Of a stretch of DNA of 64,000 nt, positions 21,218-32,936 are shown piece after piece. Under the pieces are notes generated by a model. It saw nothing but the letters and a program-made list of their open reading frames with translations, searched no databases and had not been told where the DNA came from. Source of the DNA: Ilyonectria destructans. Lineage: Eukaryota > Ascomycota > Sordariomycetes > Hypocreales > Nectriaceae. How positions within the stretch are numbered: the stretch's first letter is position 1; each line of letters starts with the position of its first letter. The position numbers and the translations under genes were made by a program. Location of the stretch: NCBI GenBank assembly GCA_020740775.1, contig JAHEWK010000021.1, positions 124,001 to 188,000 of the forward strand, written 5' to 3'.

Positions 21218-22273
21218 TTATGCCAACTTCGTGTCCAGCTCCTGTCCATCCAGCCATTTTTCGAGGGTTTCAACTGTATCCTCATACCATCTATGCATGA
21301 CACCCTCCTCTACATAGCCCATGTGAGGACTCAACAACACCTCGCTCCTCCCATCTTGACCCCAAGCTGTTGTCGTCCACTCGCTATCCTCTTCAAGGGG
21401 TTCGACATTATAGACATCAATCGCTGCACCCCTGATCTTCCCCTCTTTCAGCGTAGCTAAAAGCGCCCCTTCATTGACCAATTGCGCCCGCGATGTGTTT
21501 ATAAGAAACGATGTAGGCTTCATCAATTCAAGCTCTTTAGCGCCCACAATGTGTTTGCTTCGGTCGGAGAGAACATGATGAATGCTCAAGACGTCAGAGG
21601 CTCGAAAAAGGTCCTCTTTGCTCGCTGCCACCTTGAAAGATCCATCTGGGAGGCCAAATGCGCGTGCTTTCTCATCAGCTTTTTCTTGCGTGAGGTTCTT
21701 CGACCAGGCAACAATCTTCATTCCAAAGACAGTCGCACCAACACGAGCAGCGTCTGCCCCCAACTTGCCCAGCCCGAGCAATCCCAGAGTCTTTCTGGTC
21801 AAGCCAATTGCGGGGGAAGTTTGCCAGCCGCGTTGTGACTTGAGCGTTGCATCATCACGGGCAATGTTACGGGCGATACCCAGTATGAGGGCCCAAGTAT
21901 GTTGCAACGTAGAATCGAGCGAACTCGGCTGACCGGGCTGTCCACTTTTGCCAATGCCTTTGGCACCGGCAACGATGATTCTGCGCTCAGCGCACGCATC
22001 CATGTCAATTGATGCGTTCTTCATCCCCGTAGTGAGGACGAGTCTCAGATTGACAAGCGAGCGAATAACGGCTCCCGATAGGGGAGTGCGCTCTCTCATG
22101 GTGGATATAACATGATACGGCTGGAGTTGCTTTATCAACCTTTCCTCTGAGTCGGGACCTAAAGTGTCGGGAAAGCAATGTACTTCTACCCTGGAACCGA
22201 GATGGACAAACTTCTCCGCTGCGATGCCAAAATAGTCATCTAGTATGGCGAGACGAATCTTAGAGCCGGTCAT
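21218..22273 (-). CDS. D-isomer-specific 2-hydroxyacid dehydrogenase
   Basis: An NAD(P)-dependent interconverter of 2-hydroxy and 2-oxo acids, of the formate/D-glycerate dehydrogenase superfamily. It is a single exon of 351 residues, with start ATG at 22273 (MTGSKIRLAILDD). The dinucleotide-binding motif is LGLLGLGKLGADAARVG (G-x-G-x2-G). The catalytic triad is in place: Arg in INTSRAQLVNEGAL, Glu in AIDVYNVEPLEEDSEW, and His in LLSPHMGYVEEGV. An insertion-like KGIGKSGQPGQPSS near residue 110 precedes the NAD domain. It lies between the catabolic genes and the CYP504-like P450, which diverges from it about 520 bp away. It could act on an aryl-2-hydroxy acid such as a mandelate- or phenyllactate-type compound. 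The substrate is inferred only from context. Confidence 0.92.
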   Translation of the reverse strand: MTGSKIRLAILDDYFGIAAEKFVHLGSRVEVHCFPDTLGPDSEERLIKQLQPYHVISTMRERTPLSGAVIRSLVNLRLVLTTGMKNASIDMDACAERRIIVAGAKGIGKSGQPGQPSSLDSTLQHTWALILGIARNIARDDATLKSQRGWQTSPAIGLTRKTLGLLGLGKLGADAARVGATVFGMKIVAWSKNLTQEKADEKARAFGLPDGSFKVAASKEDLFRASDVLSIHHVLSDRSKHIVGAKELELMKPTSFLINTSRAQLVNEGALLATLKEGKIRGAAIDVYNVEPLEEDSEWTTTAWGQDGRSEVLLSPHMGYVEEGVMHRWYEDTVETLEKWLDGQELDTKLA

Positions 22274-22790
22274 AATTGCAGTCAACGAGATATGCGTTGT
22301 GTAGAGGGTGAATCGCTTATAATTGAATATTGTAGGATTGAATTTTGTAAGGGTAACAGAGAGACACGTAGTTGAGTCTAAAACATCGACCAGTAAGATG
22401 ACACATGGCACAAATGCGGCATTAGGGAAGCTCTTCTATCTACCAGAATTGCCCATTGTCGCAACATTGGAGACGCCAAGAGATTGGGGTAACTACCTCC
22501 CAGAGGCGAGCAGCTCTATTTTTTTTGGAACATCCACAAGCTTACCATTTCCATGCTGGAGAGCCCTCTCCAACTTGGGGTTACCTTTTCCCACGTTGGA
22601 GAGCCTTCTCCAACTTGGGGGAGGCTGGAGATGAAGATGGCCATGACGATCTCGTGGCTGAAAGTGCCCACGCTTGCTGTCGAGTATTAGGATGCACAAA
22701 TAGGTACATTAATACTCAAGGACATGGCTTAGTCTGAGGGCTGCACAACAGACAATATACCCAGTGTCATCTAACAAAGTCTTATTGATC

Positions 22791-24588
22791 ATGGGTTCTT
22801 CAACTTCCCCTTTTATCCAGAGCATTCTTGCTCGCTTAGAGGGCCATCACGCTTTGGCCTTCTTTCTGATTGCATCCGTTGTCGTAGTCGCCATAAAACT
22901 AGCGAATCAAACCGACATTCCCAAGATTAAGGGCCTCCCGGAACTCCCAGGGGTTCCTATGTTCGGCAGTCTTTTTCTACTTGGTAAACACCATGCACGA
23001 AACTGCGCACGCTTGTCCAAGACATACGGAGCTGTTTTTCAAGCTCGTCTTGGGAATAGGGTTCGTCATAGCTTATCTGAACATTTTGCCCCGTAATTAA
23101 CTTGGGAAAATTGACTAACGCTTTGAAATCAAGCGATTCATCTATGCAAACTCGTTCGAGGCAGTTAAGGAGCTGTGGATAAAGAACCAATCAGCGCTCA
23201 TCTCGCGTCCCAAGTTCTGGACATTCCATGATGTTGTGTCTGAGACGCAAGGAGTTTTTACTCTGGGCACATCCCCTTGGAACGAATCCGTGAAACGGGC
23301 GAGAAAAGCAGCTGCTACAGCTCTCAACCGCCAAGCCGTACAGACCTATCTCCCATTCATTGACTTGGAGTCCACGACCAGCATTAATGAACTGCTGAAA
23401 AATCTACAGTTCGGCAAGGACATTGACCCGAACGGATACTTCCAACGGTTCTCACTCAACATCAGCCTTACACTGAACTACGGTATCCGACTGGACGGGA
23501 CGGTTCGTGACCACACTCTAAACGAGGTCGTGACTGTCGAGCGAGAGCTTGGAAATATTCGTGGCATTGCGCATAATTGGCAGGATTACGTGCCGATGCT
23601 TCGACTATGGCCGGGGTTCAAAGCGAACGCCATCAAGTTTCGCGGTCGTCGAGACGAATACATTCTCTCATTTTTTGATCGATTGAAGGAACGTATTGCA
23701 AATGGCACGGACAACCCATGCATTGCTGGCAATGTTTTGAAGAATCCCGACGCACGGCTCAACGACAGTAAGTCACTGCTCACAGGGTTAACGGGGGTAT
23801 GTCCATAGCTAATTTCTCACTTTGCATAGATGAGCTCAAGTCAATCTGCCTTACCATGGTTGCTGCTGGACTAGACACGCTTCCAGGAAACATCAACATG
23901 ACCATCGCTTATCTATCTTCAGCCCATGGTCAAGAGTTACAAGCACGGCTCTACGAAGAGATCATCAAGTCATATCCCGATGAAGACCCTTGGCATGCTT
24001 GCCTGCTTGAGGAGAAGAGCGAATATATGAAAGCCTTCGTCAAAGAGGTTCTTCGTTTCTGGTCAACCTTAAACCTGTCTTTCAATCGGCAAAGCGTCAA
24101 AGACATCAACTACAAGGGTGCAACTATCCCGGCGGGTACTCCATTTCTCTTGGTGAGTTGAAACTGGCTGTAGAGTCTGTTATTTCACGGGCTATAGCTA
24201 ATCGGAACAGAACATGTGGGCGGCCAACCATGACGCGGACCACTTTTTGAAGCCCATGGAATTTATGCCGGAACGATTCCTTGGAATCGATGAGGCTGGT
24301 GCTGGCACACAACACTATGGCTATGGTGCAGGGACCCGCATGTGCGCCGGTGCCCATCTTGCGAACCGTGAGTTGTATGCTATCTTCAGTCGATTAGTCC
24401 TCGCGTTCCACATCCGCGAAACGACTGATCCTAAGAGCCGGCCAATTTTGGATACCATCGAGTGTAACTCGGTTCCGACAAGCATGGTTACCCAGCCAAA
24501 GCCCTTCAAGGTTCGGTTTGTCCCCCGGAACCAGCAGAAGTTGGAGGAGTGGATTAGTAGCAGCGTTGAGAAAACGAGTCGCCTGTGA
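22791..24588 (+). CDS. Cytochrome P450, phenylacetate hydroxylase (CYP504)-like
   Basis: A membrane-anchored haem monooxygenase. The ATG at 22791 (MGSSTSPFIQSILARL) is used; the frame upstream begins at GTG. A hydrophobic anchor (ALAFFLIASVVVVAIKL) is followed by LPELPGVPMFGSLFLLGKHH. Exons are interrupted near 23057-23130, 23766-23830 and 24151-24210. The I-helix region reads LTMVAAGLDTLPGNINM, the ExxR helix is KEVLRFW, and the haem loop is YGYGAGTRMCAGAHLANREL. The sequences SALISRPKFWTFHDVVS, TLGTSPWNESVKRARKAAA and LNYGIRLDG closely match what I know of the Aspergillus phacA/phacB type (phenylacetate 2-hydroxylase or 3-hydroxyphenylacetate 6-hydroxylase). The expected LPR before VSVKDI reads FNRQSVKDI here, so the substrate may differ. 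Homogentisate-pathway partners are not seen in the window. Confidence 0.9.
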
Positions 24589-25283
24589 GGCAATTCGCTC
24601 TTGGAGATCGAGTGGCTAAAGAGAGACCTTTGCCTTTATCGTCATGTTTCAACAGAATTCTGGGGGATAGACGCATTGATTATTCCTATATTATCTCCTT
24701 TGATCGTATTACGTGGACTGCACCGCACACTATTTGTCAAGTGTTAAAAACTCGTACATACGATCTCAGCTAGATTGCCCTACGAGAGATATATAGCTGT
24801 TGAATGAATCTATATTTTACTTTGAGTATCTTCCAGATACTATGTAAATTTAACTACATCTGCGAGGCTGAGGATGGTGCCCAGCAACGATATGTGTTCA
24901 AACGATAAGTCAAGGTTTCGTGGGGAAAGCCTTGGCTGTCTTAGGATCGCGTGGGTAGTATGCTGCTAGCCTGAGCTTTACTGGGTTCGTAATGTCATTC
25001 AGGTTAATATTCAACTAAATGGCAGGCATGCTATAACAAATGATAAGTGCCTAGATCTTGTGCTACAAGCTGAGGCGTGAGGCTTTGGATATAGGTTTGC
25101 AAAATCGTCAACATGCCCCCCTCGCCTTTCAGCCGCGGATCCAACACAAACACATGTTAACAGGCCCACATAGCTAGTCCCCGCAGGGTGTCGCAAGCCT
25201 ACCACAATTTCACGATGTCCGCTACATACATGAATGGCAGTCTACTGCAATATTCTCATTCCACCTCAACATCGTAATCGAAG
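24589..25283. other. Intergenic region, nothing recognised
   Basis: 3' flank of the P450 gene and of the decayed arabinofuranosidase fragment. AT-rich around 24770-24850. No gene is supported. Confidence 0.35.
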
Positions 25284-26830
25284 CTATTGGATAATTATAG
25301 AAGCACCGTGCCACCCATTGGCTCTGCCAACTTCAGTCTTTTCGGCCGTGGTAATGCTGGCTACGGTTGGGCCAATCACCGTGTAAACATCAACTTCAGT
25401 AGCGCACGGAATTCCATCTAGCTTCGTCAAGAAGCTAGGTGTCTCGCCAACATTGAGAGTTACGAGAGACACGATGTCCTCATCGTTCGTCTATGCGCTA
25501 ACATCCAGCCAAGGCGTGTTGACTTGGCTCGAATCCACTCGGGCTTTGTTGGTCCTCATCTTCGCTCGACTGAACGTGCCAAATAATCACCAGTTGCGGC
25601 AAGAGTGGAATGCACACTCCGCTAATGCGTAGTGCAGTACAGACTCATATTTTGAATGTGACAGGACGTTAACAGCAGGCGTGAGCCCAGGAATCTACCT
25701 ACAAAAGCGGAGCCAAGGCCACTAGGTGTTATGCTTGATGATTCCCTTGGTGGCTATTAGAGGCGAGATGAGGTTTACGGACTCAGCGACATTGGCCATG
25801 CCGATATACTTGGTCTGGCGTACAAATATATTGAGCCAGACTGCCGCAGCGAGAGCATATGATGAAGTTTATCTGGTTTGACCAGCATGTAACCGTAGAA
25901 CTAACAGATAGGATTGAATTTACTTTTCTCAAGACCCCTTTCTTCCAGAACCTCGTTTGGAATCCCAAACGTTCCACTCGTCGAAGCAAATTTTCTACTT
26001 CCTTGTTCCAGTAGGACTCTTATTCTCGACTTATACGTGATTGGTGATTGATGATTGATGAGGGCGCCGGTAAGCTGGATGGCTCGCTCTGCTGCCTGCG
26101 GCGACGAGGTCATCCAGAAGTTCTTTTTTGTACTCCGGTACGACATCGGTGGATCGTCGACACAAGTCGTCAAACAAATCACCGACGGCGTTCTGTACAT
26201 TATCATTGGATGCAGTGTAGAGATGCATGTTGTGAATTTCAATATGGCAGCCCTCATTGTCCAATACCTGGACATTATAGGTAATGCACTCCTTTAGCAC
26301 ATGAGAATCCCAGCCATTAATGGTCTCTTTTCCACGGAAGATGAGGTTAACGGAGGAGTCCAGAAGCTAAGTGCTTTTGCCCATTGATAAGCCTTTTTGG
26401 TAGAATCCTCTTTCGTCATCTGCTCTAATACCTGCAATACTCCCCACAACTCGGTGCCGAGGGCCTAATACTTGACATCGGCGGAAATTCAGCCCTTTGT
26501 ACTAATTAAGATACGTGACTGAAGTGCTTAAACCATAAGTAGGGGATGAAATAGACATTGTGTTGGTCTTCGTGTCCATTTTAGCGTCACAGGTTGGCGT
26601 AGTAGCTGTTTTGGGAAGAGCTATAGTACTCAACCCAACACCCAGGCTGATTAAACCTGCCAGCAAGGGCTGCCATGTCTGGTGCTTTCTCTGGCTCACC
26701 TTCGTCAAGAGTGTCTACGCAACAGTTAGCATAAATGACGTCAAATCCGACACAAACAATAACGTCTCACCAGTTCCCTTGTTTAGAGCAATGTACGGCT
26801 CAGTACCGACAAATCTGCAACATTGAATAA
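25284..26830 (-). pseudogene. Decayed GH51 alpha-L-arabinofuranosidase fragment
   Basis: Reading the minus strand across shifting frames recovers segments in the order of intracellular GH51 alpha-L-arabinofuranosidases. They are EPYIALNKGTG (about 26790); NSYYANL followed by a broken NGHEDQHNV stretch (about 26590-26650); LGTELWGVLQVLEQMTKED and AYQWAKALSF (about 26390-26460); HIEIHNMHLYTAS (about 26230); ICFDEWNVWDSKRGSG (about 25960-25990); and TKYIGMANVAESVNLISPL (about 25780-25820). A C-terminal piece, PCATEVDVYTVIGPT, lies at about 25370-25410. At least four frame changes and several stops separate the pieces, and the N-terminal part is missing before the receptor gene at 26908. This is a pseudogene of a cell-wall polysaccharide hydrolase and is unlikely to function. 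Confidence 0.75.
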
Positions 26831-26907
26831 ATTGGTCCCTACAAAACTGGTTGCTTTCGAAGCCAATCCAGGCGAGTTCCGCCCGAGTTTTTTATTGATG
26901 ACTCTAT

Positions 26908-28448
26908 TCATAGTGATACCTCGCTCGTACTACGGGCACCTGCGCGTGTGCTTGCCCCTGCTCCTATGCTAAAGCAGTCGGATGTCACTAGCCTCGCCTC
27001 ATCTCCATCGCCGTACTGGACCTCGAAAGTCCTCTGTAACTCGATTCCGCCGTCCTTTGGCCTCGATATAGACTTTCCCCGCGAAGTGTGCTCTCCGAGA
27101 GTATGGTTCTGATATTGCTCCCCATAGTTCTGATGCTTTCTTGAGCCGTATGACGAACCTTCGAGGACCGGGACTAGTCGAACAAGTAAAATGCGTAGGG
27201 CTGGCATAGATGCGCAGATGACGCCGACGTGGGTCTCGATGGTGGACCACATGACGATATTCGTCAGGTCATAGGTTGTATTTTGAGAAACGCCAAAGTC
27301 GACAAGAGATTGTAAACGAATGATGCTCACTATAGTGATACTATAGAGGTTAGCCGCTAGGCGAGTAGCTCTGTCTTGAGGCACTCACAATGTTCCAACG
27401 ATAAACATGGCAGCAACGCCAATCTTCTTCTTCCAATGCAGCTTCAGGCTTCGCAAGCACCCTAGCGGAATCGCCAACATCCATAGATCCAAGGCAATGC
27501 TAATAGCCGCATTCGCCCAGGTGATTGCGTTAATACTTAGGCTGAAGATGTCAGAGCTTGAAAGTGGGGTGTAAGGCAGCTTGATATACCATGTTCCCTC
27601 ATGTTCCCCATCCCATTTCGTCCAGAAATAGCTGACAGGAGTGCATTGAAATACTCCTAAGAAGGTGAATATAATGCCGTAAATAGCGTTGAAGATAATT
27701 GTTCCCCAGAGAAGCTTGTGCGCAAGTCCGAGGAAGATTCGAAGGTAGAAGAACAACACCGCCATCTTTAGCAGAGAGACTAGGGGAAAATAAAAGACTC
27801 CTACGAGGTAGAAGAAGAATCCGAACGCAGTGATATCGTCAAAGTTGAGTGTCCAAATATCCCTTCCCAATCCGTGACTAGCCGTGCCGTGGATGGTCAT
27901 CGCGACCGACGGAACGCAGCAGCAGAAGGAGAGAATGGTGAAAAGGTCATCAAGGCCAAAGTCCGAATGCATGATGAAGACCTTACATGCGATACGCAAA
28001 AGAAGCGAGCTATCCGAGAGCACGCCGAGGATAATTGTGAGCTTGATCAGTGAGCGCGTCTTATCGCGGACGGGGACATTGCAATAGGTATTGGTCAATT
28101 TTTGGGTCGCTGCTCAATCAGCATGAAGTTGATTTTCGAGCAGATAAATACATACTCAAAGCTTCTTTGACTGGACAGCCCTCGGACACGCATATTAATG
28201 CCGCTGGCAAGGCCTTCTCGTTAGTGCATGCGCACTCGGTGTTGTTGGGGCTGCAGTCAGATTTGGAGATCGCGTCGCCCACGCAAGACCTCTACTCGGC
28301 AGATTAGCGTGATGGCAACCGGCGATCCAAAGCTGGGGAGATGTACCGTGCACTGGGATAATTGGGAGAGCAGCTCTTCTGTCGAAATATCTGCCGCCGT
28401 CGCCGAACACGGCAGCAGGACTGCCAACAAAGGTACAATCCACTTCAT
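26908..28448 (-). CDS. CFEM-domain, Pth11-like seven-transmembrane receptor
   Basis: A plasma-membrane protein of the CFEM-GPCR type known from Magnaporthe Pth11. Four exons (28347-28448, 28156-28291, 27389-28109, 26908-27340; introns 55, 46 and 48 nt) give 463 residues. There is a signal peptide (MKWIVPLLAVLLPCSATA). The CFEM cysteines, assembled across the first intron, read QCTRSCVGDAISKSDC, then NNTECACTNEKAL, then ALICVSEGCPVKEAL. A linker with TNTYCNVPVRDKTR leads into hydrophobic helices, including DDLFTILSFCCCVPSVAM, FYFPLVSLLKMAVLFFYL and IIFNAIYGIIFTFLG. WDGEHEGTW follows, then further helices and a polar cytoplasmic tail with RTFEVQYGDGD. The exon choice is supported because all eight CFEM cysteines appear only when spliced this way. 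Its ligand is unknown; it could sense a surface or substrate cue for the neighbouring genes. Confidence 0.9.
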
Positions 28449-30205
28449 GACGATAAGTCAGGGGCTCGAGGATGCGAACCGAAGGGAAAGATCGTCCTTG
28501 GTCAAAGGATTCCCGTCATATATTAACCCTCCGCTTAAGGTGAAGCCCGACTACGCTAATGCGGGGACCATATGGGGGGGGGTTCCCGAGTTCCGCGGAC
28601 CAGTCAGGCCCTGAGTCATGCAGGACAGCCTTGGATGATGTGGCGTTTCAGCCCGTCTACATGGGCTTGTCTTTAGTTTGGCGCTTGGACGGCTTGAGTC
28701 GCGGAGGAAATGAGACAAAGTCGGCAGATGCCGTGTGCGTGAGTACAGAGCGCAAGCATCACAAAGGTCAATTCGGCAAAACGGTGCATTAGACTGCATA
28801 AGCGTGCAGCAGTCTCAGTACCTTCCTTGCCTCATGATGCCCTATGTAAATAAGGTATCTAGTATCTAGTCTCTAGAGTAAGCAGCCCAGCCCACTATTA
28901 TCAGAAGTGTCCACAAACTGACAGAATGAAGGAGACTTCTGCCTCACTACTAATTCTGGTGGGAGCAGAGATATTTAATAACCCAATGCATACTAATGTC
29001 CCTTTTTGCCGAATTGATCTTTGTGATGCTTGCGGCCTGTACAACCCCTGATCTGACAGCGGTGACTTCCCCCCATTTGTTTTCAGTGAAGAGGCCATTC
29101 AGACTTCCAAACTCAGCCTTTCGCAGCTACTTTAAAGGCAAAGACCTTGGAGAACTCATAAGGCCACTGGGGAATCTCCCGCCTGGATACCAGGCGGGTG
29201 TGCATTTGCAATTGGGCTGGCATTAGTTTACTTACTATGTGATGCAGCCCAATTAGGGGTACCAGACAAGTGTGGCCATAGTGTCACATCAGTGTAAGCC
29301 AATAGACACCATGGAGCGGGTGTCTCATTTAGCTAAAAGAATAAGAGATTATTCACAAAGCATTCCTATCTTTTTTTTTTAGATTTTCTCTTCTAGTCTC
29401 AGCCAATATCCTCGCAGACAGAAGCAACGCAGTGCAGCGATTAGATAGTACACAGTAGCAACAGAATTAGGTGCTATAATTACCTAGCACCAGAAGACAC
29501 AATAACCGTATCCTATTAAGTTTCTCAATTCTTTGGTCTGTATTGATCACACGCCTTGAGCCTGTCATTGCAATCCGTCTATGGTCCTCTCTCTGACCTT
29601 GATAGCCATTCTTAAAAAACCTATTCTCAACCATAGCACATATGAAAACCGTCTCCCGCCGAGCCGACAAGTCAGGCTAGCTCACTTCTTCACACCAACC
29701 CCTAACCAACACACGGGTAACTCGATGAGCAACACGACGAACACGCAGCCTGCATTCCCAGTCATCCGTTGTGTCTTGCAGCGACACGACAGCAGCCAGA
29801 GCTGCCTAGCCTACACGAACAGCTACCGCAACGCTCTCGACGATGGAGCGATCAAACACGCTAAATACAAGCTGCATCTTCAATAAACCGGGCTGCCCGG
29901 CGTAGGCGGCTTTCACTCCAGCTGCCATGCCGCCCTTAGCAACATCCAAAGAGTGTATCTAGCCATCTTCATCTGCTGACTGCTCCTCAATAGCGGAGCC
30001 ATTGATACCGATGACATTAGCTTTATCAGAAAAGAGGAGAGGTTGCTGGTGAAGCTTGCCCAGCGTTTGGAAGCTGGGTCAAAACAAGACAATGGGCCAG
30101 AATTCCTCTGTCGGATACAGAGCTCCTCCGCCGGATTCGGAGCGACCGATATGAGCTCTGGTTCCGGGGGCTGCTGGGCTGCGTGGAGCTGGTGAGGATG
30201 GCCAG
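28449..30205. other. Intergenic region upstream of the receptor, nothing coding recognised
   Basis: About 1.75 kb. A perfect TCCGCGGA palindrome lies at 28592-28599, about 150 bp upstream of the receptor start, next to a run of eight or more G residues (about 28574-28582). The rest has short unsupported open frames, for instance one ending at 29886 that starts MSNTTNTQPAFPV. No repeat or RNA gene is recognised. Confidence 0.4.
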
Positions 30206-32595
30206 TTAAGGTGACATCTTAGATACAGAGCTGATGAACGTCTCGTTTGGTAAGCCGCATTTGGACATTGCTCCTTGGATTGCAACGGATGTATCGAAAA
30301 AATTAAGAATGGCAAAGATATTCGAAAACTCGCTGAGTGTTTTCTCTGACGTTTGAGATGGTGTCCTTAGGGATTCGCCTCGCTGCCGGGCTAGTGTAAT
30401 CGCCTGGGTGAGATTATCGGGGCTCAGCTTCATGATTGCATCGAGAGTTCGGCCAAGGTCGTCGACTATGGGAAACCGTTGCTTCATTAGGTCGAGAGCA
30501 TAGAGACAGATGCGCATTGGTGAATTATTGTCCAACTGCTTCTGATTCTCCATCTGGGCCGCGAGAGACTGGATTATAACCGCGCTGGCGATAATTGAGC
30601 TGCTGTTAGAGTAAATTAGCGCAAGGTCAAATTATCAAAGAATAGCCCATGGGGGAATATTCTGTTATCTGAATGTGCATACAAGGAGATTGGGAAAATT
30701 CTAGCAAGACCAAGTTGAATTAATTCCTTGACAAGTGCTGATATCTCCGATGCGGCGTTGGTCGTTCGCTCCCAAGACGTCGTGAGGACCTCCTGGATAC
30801 CTTCGTTCCAAAGAGTTGAAGAGGTGTCCAGGAATAAACGCCGGGGCTGATTTGCGATTATAATGAAAGCACTAAGTAGACGGCAATTAGCTTTGTGCAA
30901 GTGGAAATAATTGGACAAGGCCATGGTTAATCGGCGATAGCTTACTTATGTAAGATGAGGATGAAGTTCCGATGTAGCATCAAGGGTCGATAGGCACCTT
31001 CTTCCGAGTCCAAGTAGCTAAAGTCCTCGGCCATAAAGGCATGTTTCCACATTTTGAACTCGGCGTTTGACCGTTCCATATCCAGTATACCATCTAACAT
31101 AGTTGAAGATGAGTCTCCTGCTGTGGTTGTGGAAGACCGTGGAGAATACCTTGACTCTAAAAGTCGAGAAGCAATAGCTGCCAAATTACTAAGACGTATG
31201 AATAATTTGGCTAGGACCCGTGTTGCGGGTTCGGAGTATGCCGAAGAGCCTTGAAGACCATCGAGAACATCTTCAACATAGAGAGGGCTGCTGACATGGT
31301 CAACGGCGTGAATCATGGGAGGTCGTCTGTAGGTAAAGGCAAGAACTACATCTCTGAAAATGCAGCTCCACCAAATTCTCCTCCTGATCTTTTTATCCGC
31401 CAACTCAGCGCCGGCATCTTGATGCATGCCCAGCTCCTTGGCCATCACAATGGCTAGGCTGAGCCAGTGAATGTTTATCCGGGAGGGACTTTGCTTGAGT
31501 TGTGGTGCCCAATAAGAGAACAACAGAGTAGCTTGCAGACGCGGTAAGATGTTCCTCTCCGCGTCAAAGTCGTACAACAGCTGTGGCGGAATTAGCCATG
31601 GATCACAGTGATACGAATGGACGGGAGTAAGAAGACACAAAAATCTGACCTTTGCTTGGGTAAAGTGTGCGTCTTGAGCTTCGCTGATTGAATTGAATTC
31701 GCACATTTCAAGGTGTTTTTTCGACATGTACTGCGCCCAAAGGTTAGCCAAAGGAGTAGTGCAGGATAATTAGTCATACAGAAGTTGCGACGAAAATCAT
31801 TGCTCTGTACAAGAGTAAGCTTGTCCCGCTAAGATTGGTCTCATAATCATCGCGAAAATCCTTTTCCTTCATGATGGGTAGAAACGGGTGGATGTAGAGA
31901 AAGTAGTTGTTGACGAGCTCGTCTTGTACCTCTTTTGGTGGGAGGTTGAAGACATTCTTGGATTTTAGGTAGGCCACGTCATCCTCAGCCAAATGCGATA
32001 GCTTGTACATGTCCGGCCTATCCAATTGGGCCAAAGGAGAGAATTCTTGAGTGAAGGTCGGATCAATGAACGGAGAACCCCCCATCGCAAGGGCTTCTGT
32101 AATGGTGTTGGCGCCTTCTCGCTCTCTCTCCGGCGTCGGGGGATCGGCCAGACAGCAGTTCAAGCCCCCAGGATTGTCGTACCCTATGTCTAGGCTAGTA
32201 TCGCCCACAATCGTATCAAGTGGCATCGACGTCAAAGCCAAAGTTGCGGGTGAGAATCCAAAGTGTGAAGCTAGGAAAAAGTCGTTTTGCTGCTGATGAA
32301 CAACCCTAGAGTCGGATGTGCTTGTCCTGGAGGAGCAGGCAACAACGGTAAGCAGGAAACACCCCCAAGGCGAGCTAGGAAATACGTACGAGCGCTGTTT
32401 CGCCGTCGTGACACAATCACATCCTTCGAGCTGGCATCGTACGCAAGGGAATTGGCCGATGACATCACATCAAACCTTGCGAGCGCGACAGCCGGCACAC
32501 GCTTCTACAGCACGCTTCCGACCACGCTTTTCACCACGCGTCGAGGTATTGGTGCCATTTGGCGCGTTTGCGAGGAATGTAAAGGCTCCTTCCAT
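30206..32595 (-). pseudogene. Zn(II)2Cys6 transcription factor with a stop codon inside the zinc cluster
   Basis: A regulator of the same layout as those at 1-1395 and 44895-47724. From the ATG at 32595 the frame reads MEGAFTFLANAPNG and then CAGCRARKV, a TGA stop (32470-32472), CDVIGQFPCVRC and LEGCDC. The stop sits exactly where the family has Arg or Lys (CRxRKxRCD), consistent with a CGA-to-TGA transition. The rest is well preserved across several short introns: DDVAYLKSKNVFNLPP and YFLYIHPFLPIMKEKDF (about 31870-31960), LLYRAMIFVATSV, RRRIWWSCIFRDVVLAF (about 31340), and helices to the end at 30206 (ETFISSVSKMSP). Possible explanations are a recent null allele, stop readthrough, RNA editing, or a sequencing error. 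As written, the gene cannot make an intact DNA-binding domain from this start. Confidence 0.8.
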
Positions 32596-32936
32596 AGTCT
32601 TGATCGTGATTGACCGTATGATAGTGTGATGCGTGATCAGAGCCGAGCTGTCCGGTGAGGCAGCCCAGGAGATTGCACGGGATGAAGCGGGGGTCCCAAA
32701 CTCGGCATTAAATATCCTACAGTAGGTTACAGTGCTACCAAACTATGATTGCTTTGAGTTTAGAGGCTTGGATTAAGCGGGAATCTAGCAGCTTCTCATT
32801 GGTGAACCCCGCATCTGTGCGGAGTAGAGTATTGTGCCATTGGGTTTGCGGGTCAGACAGCCTCTCCACGAAAAGACTTTCTTTGCCCATTCATCATCAA
32901 TCAACGATTTATCTGCCAAAGCTCCTCAAGACATGT

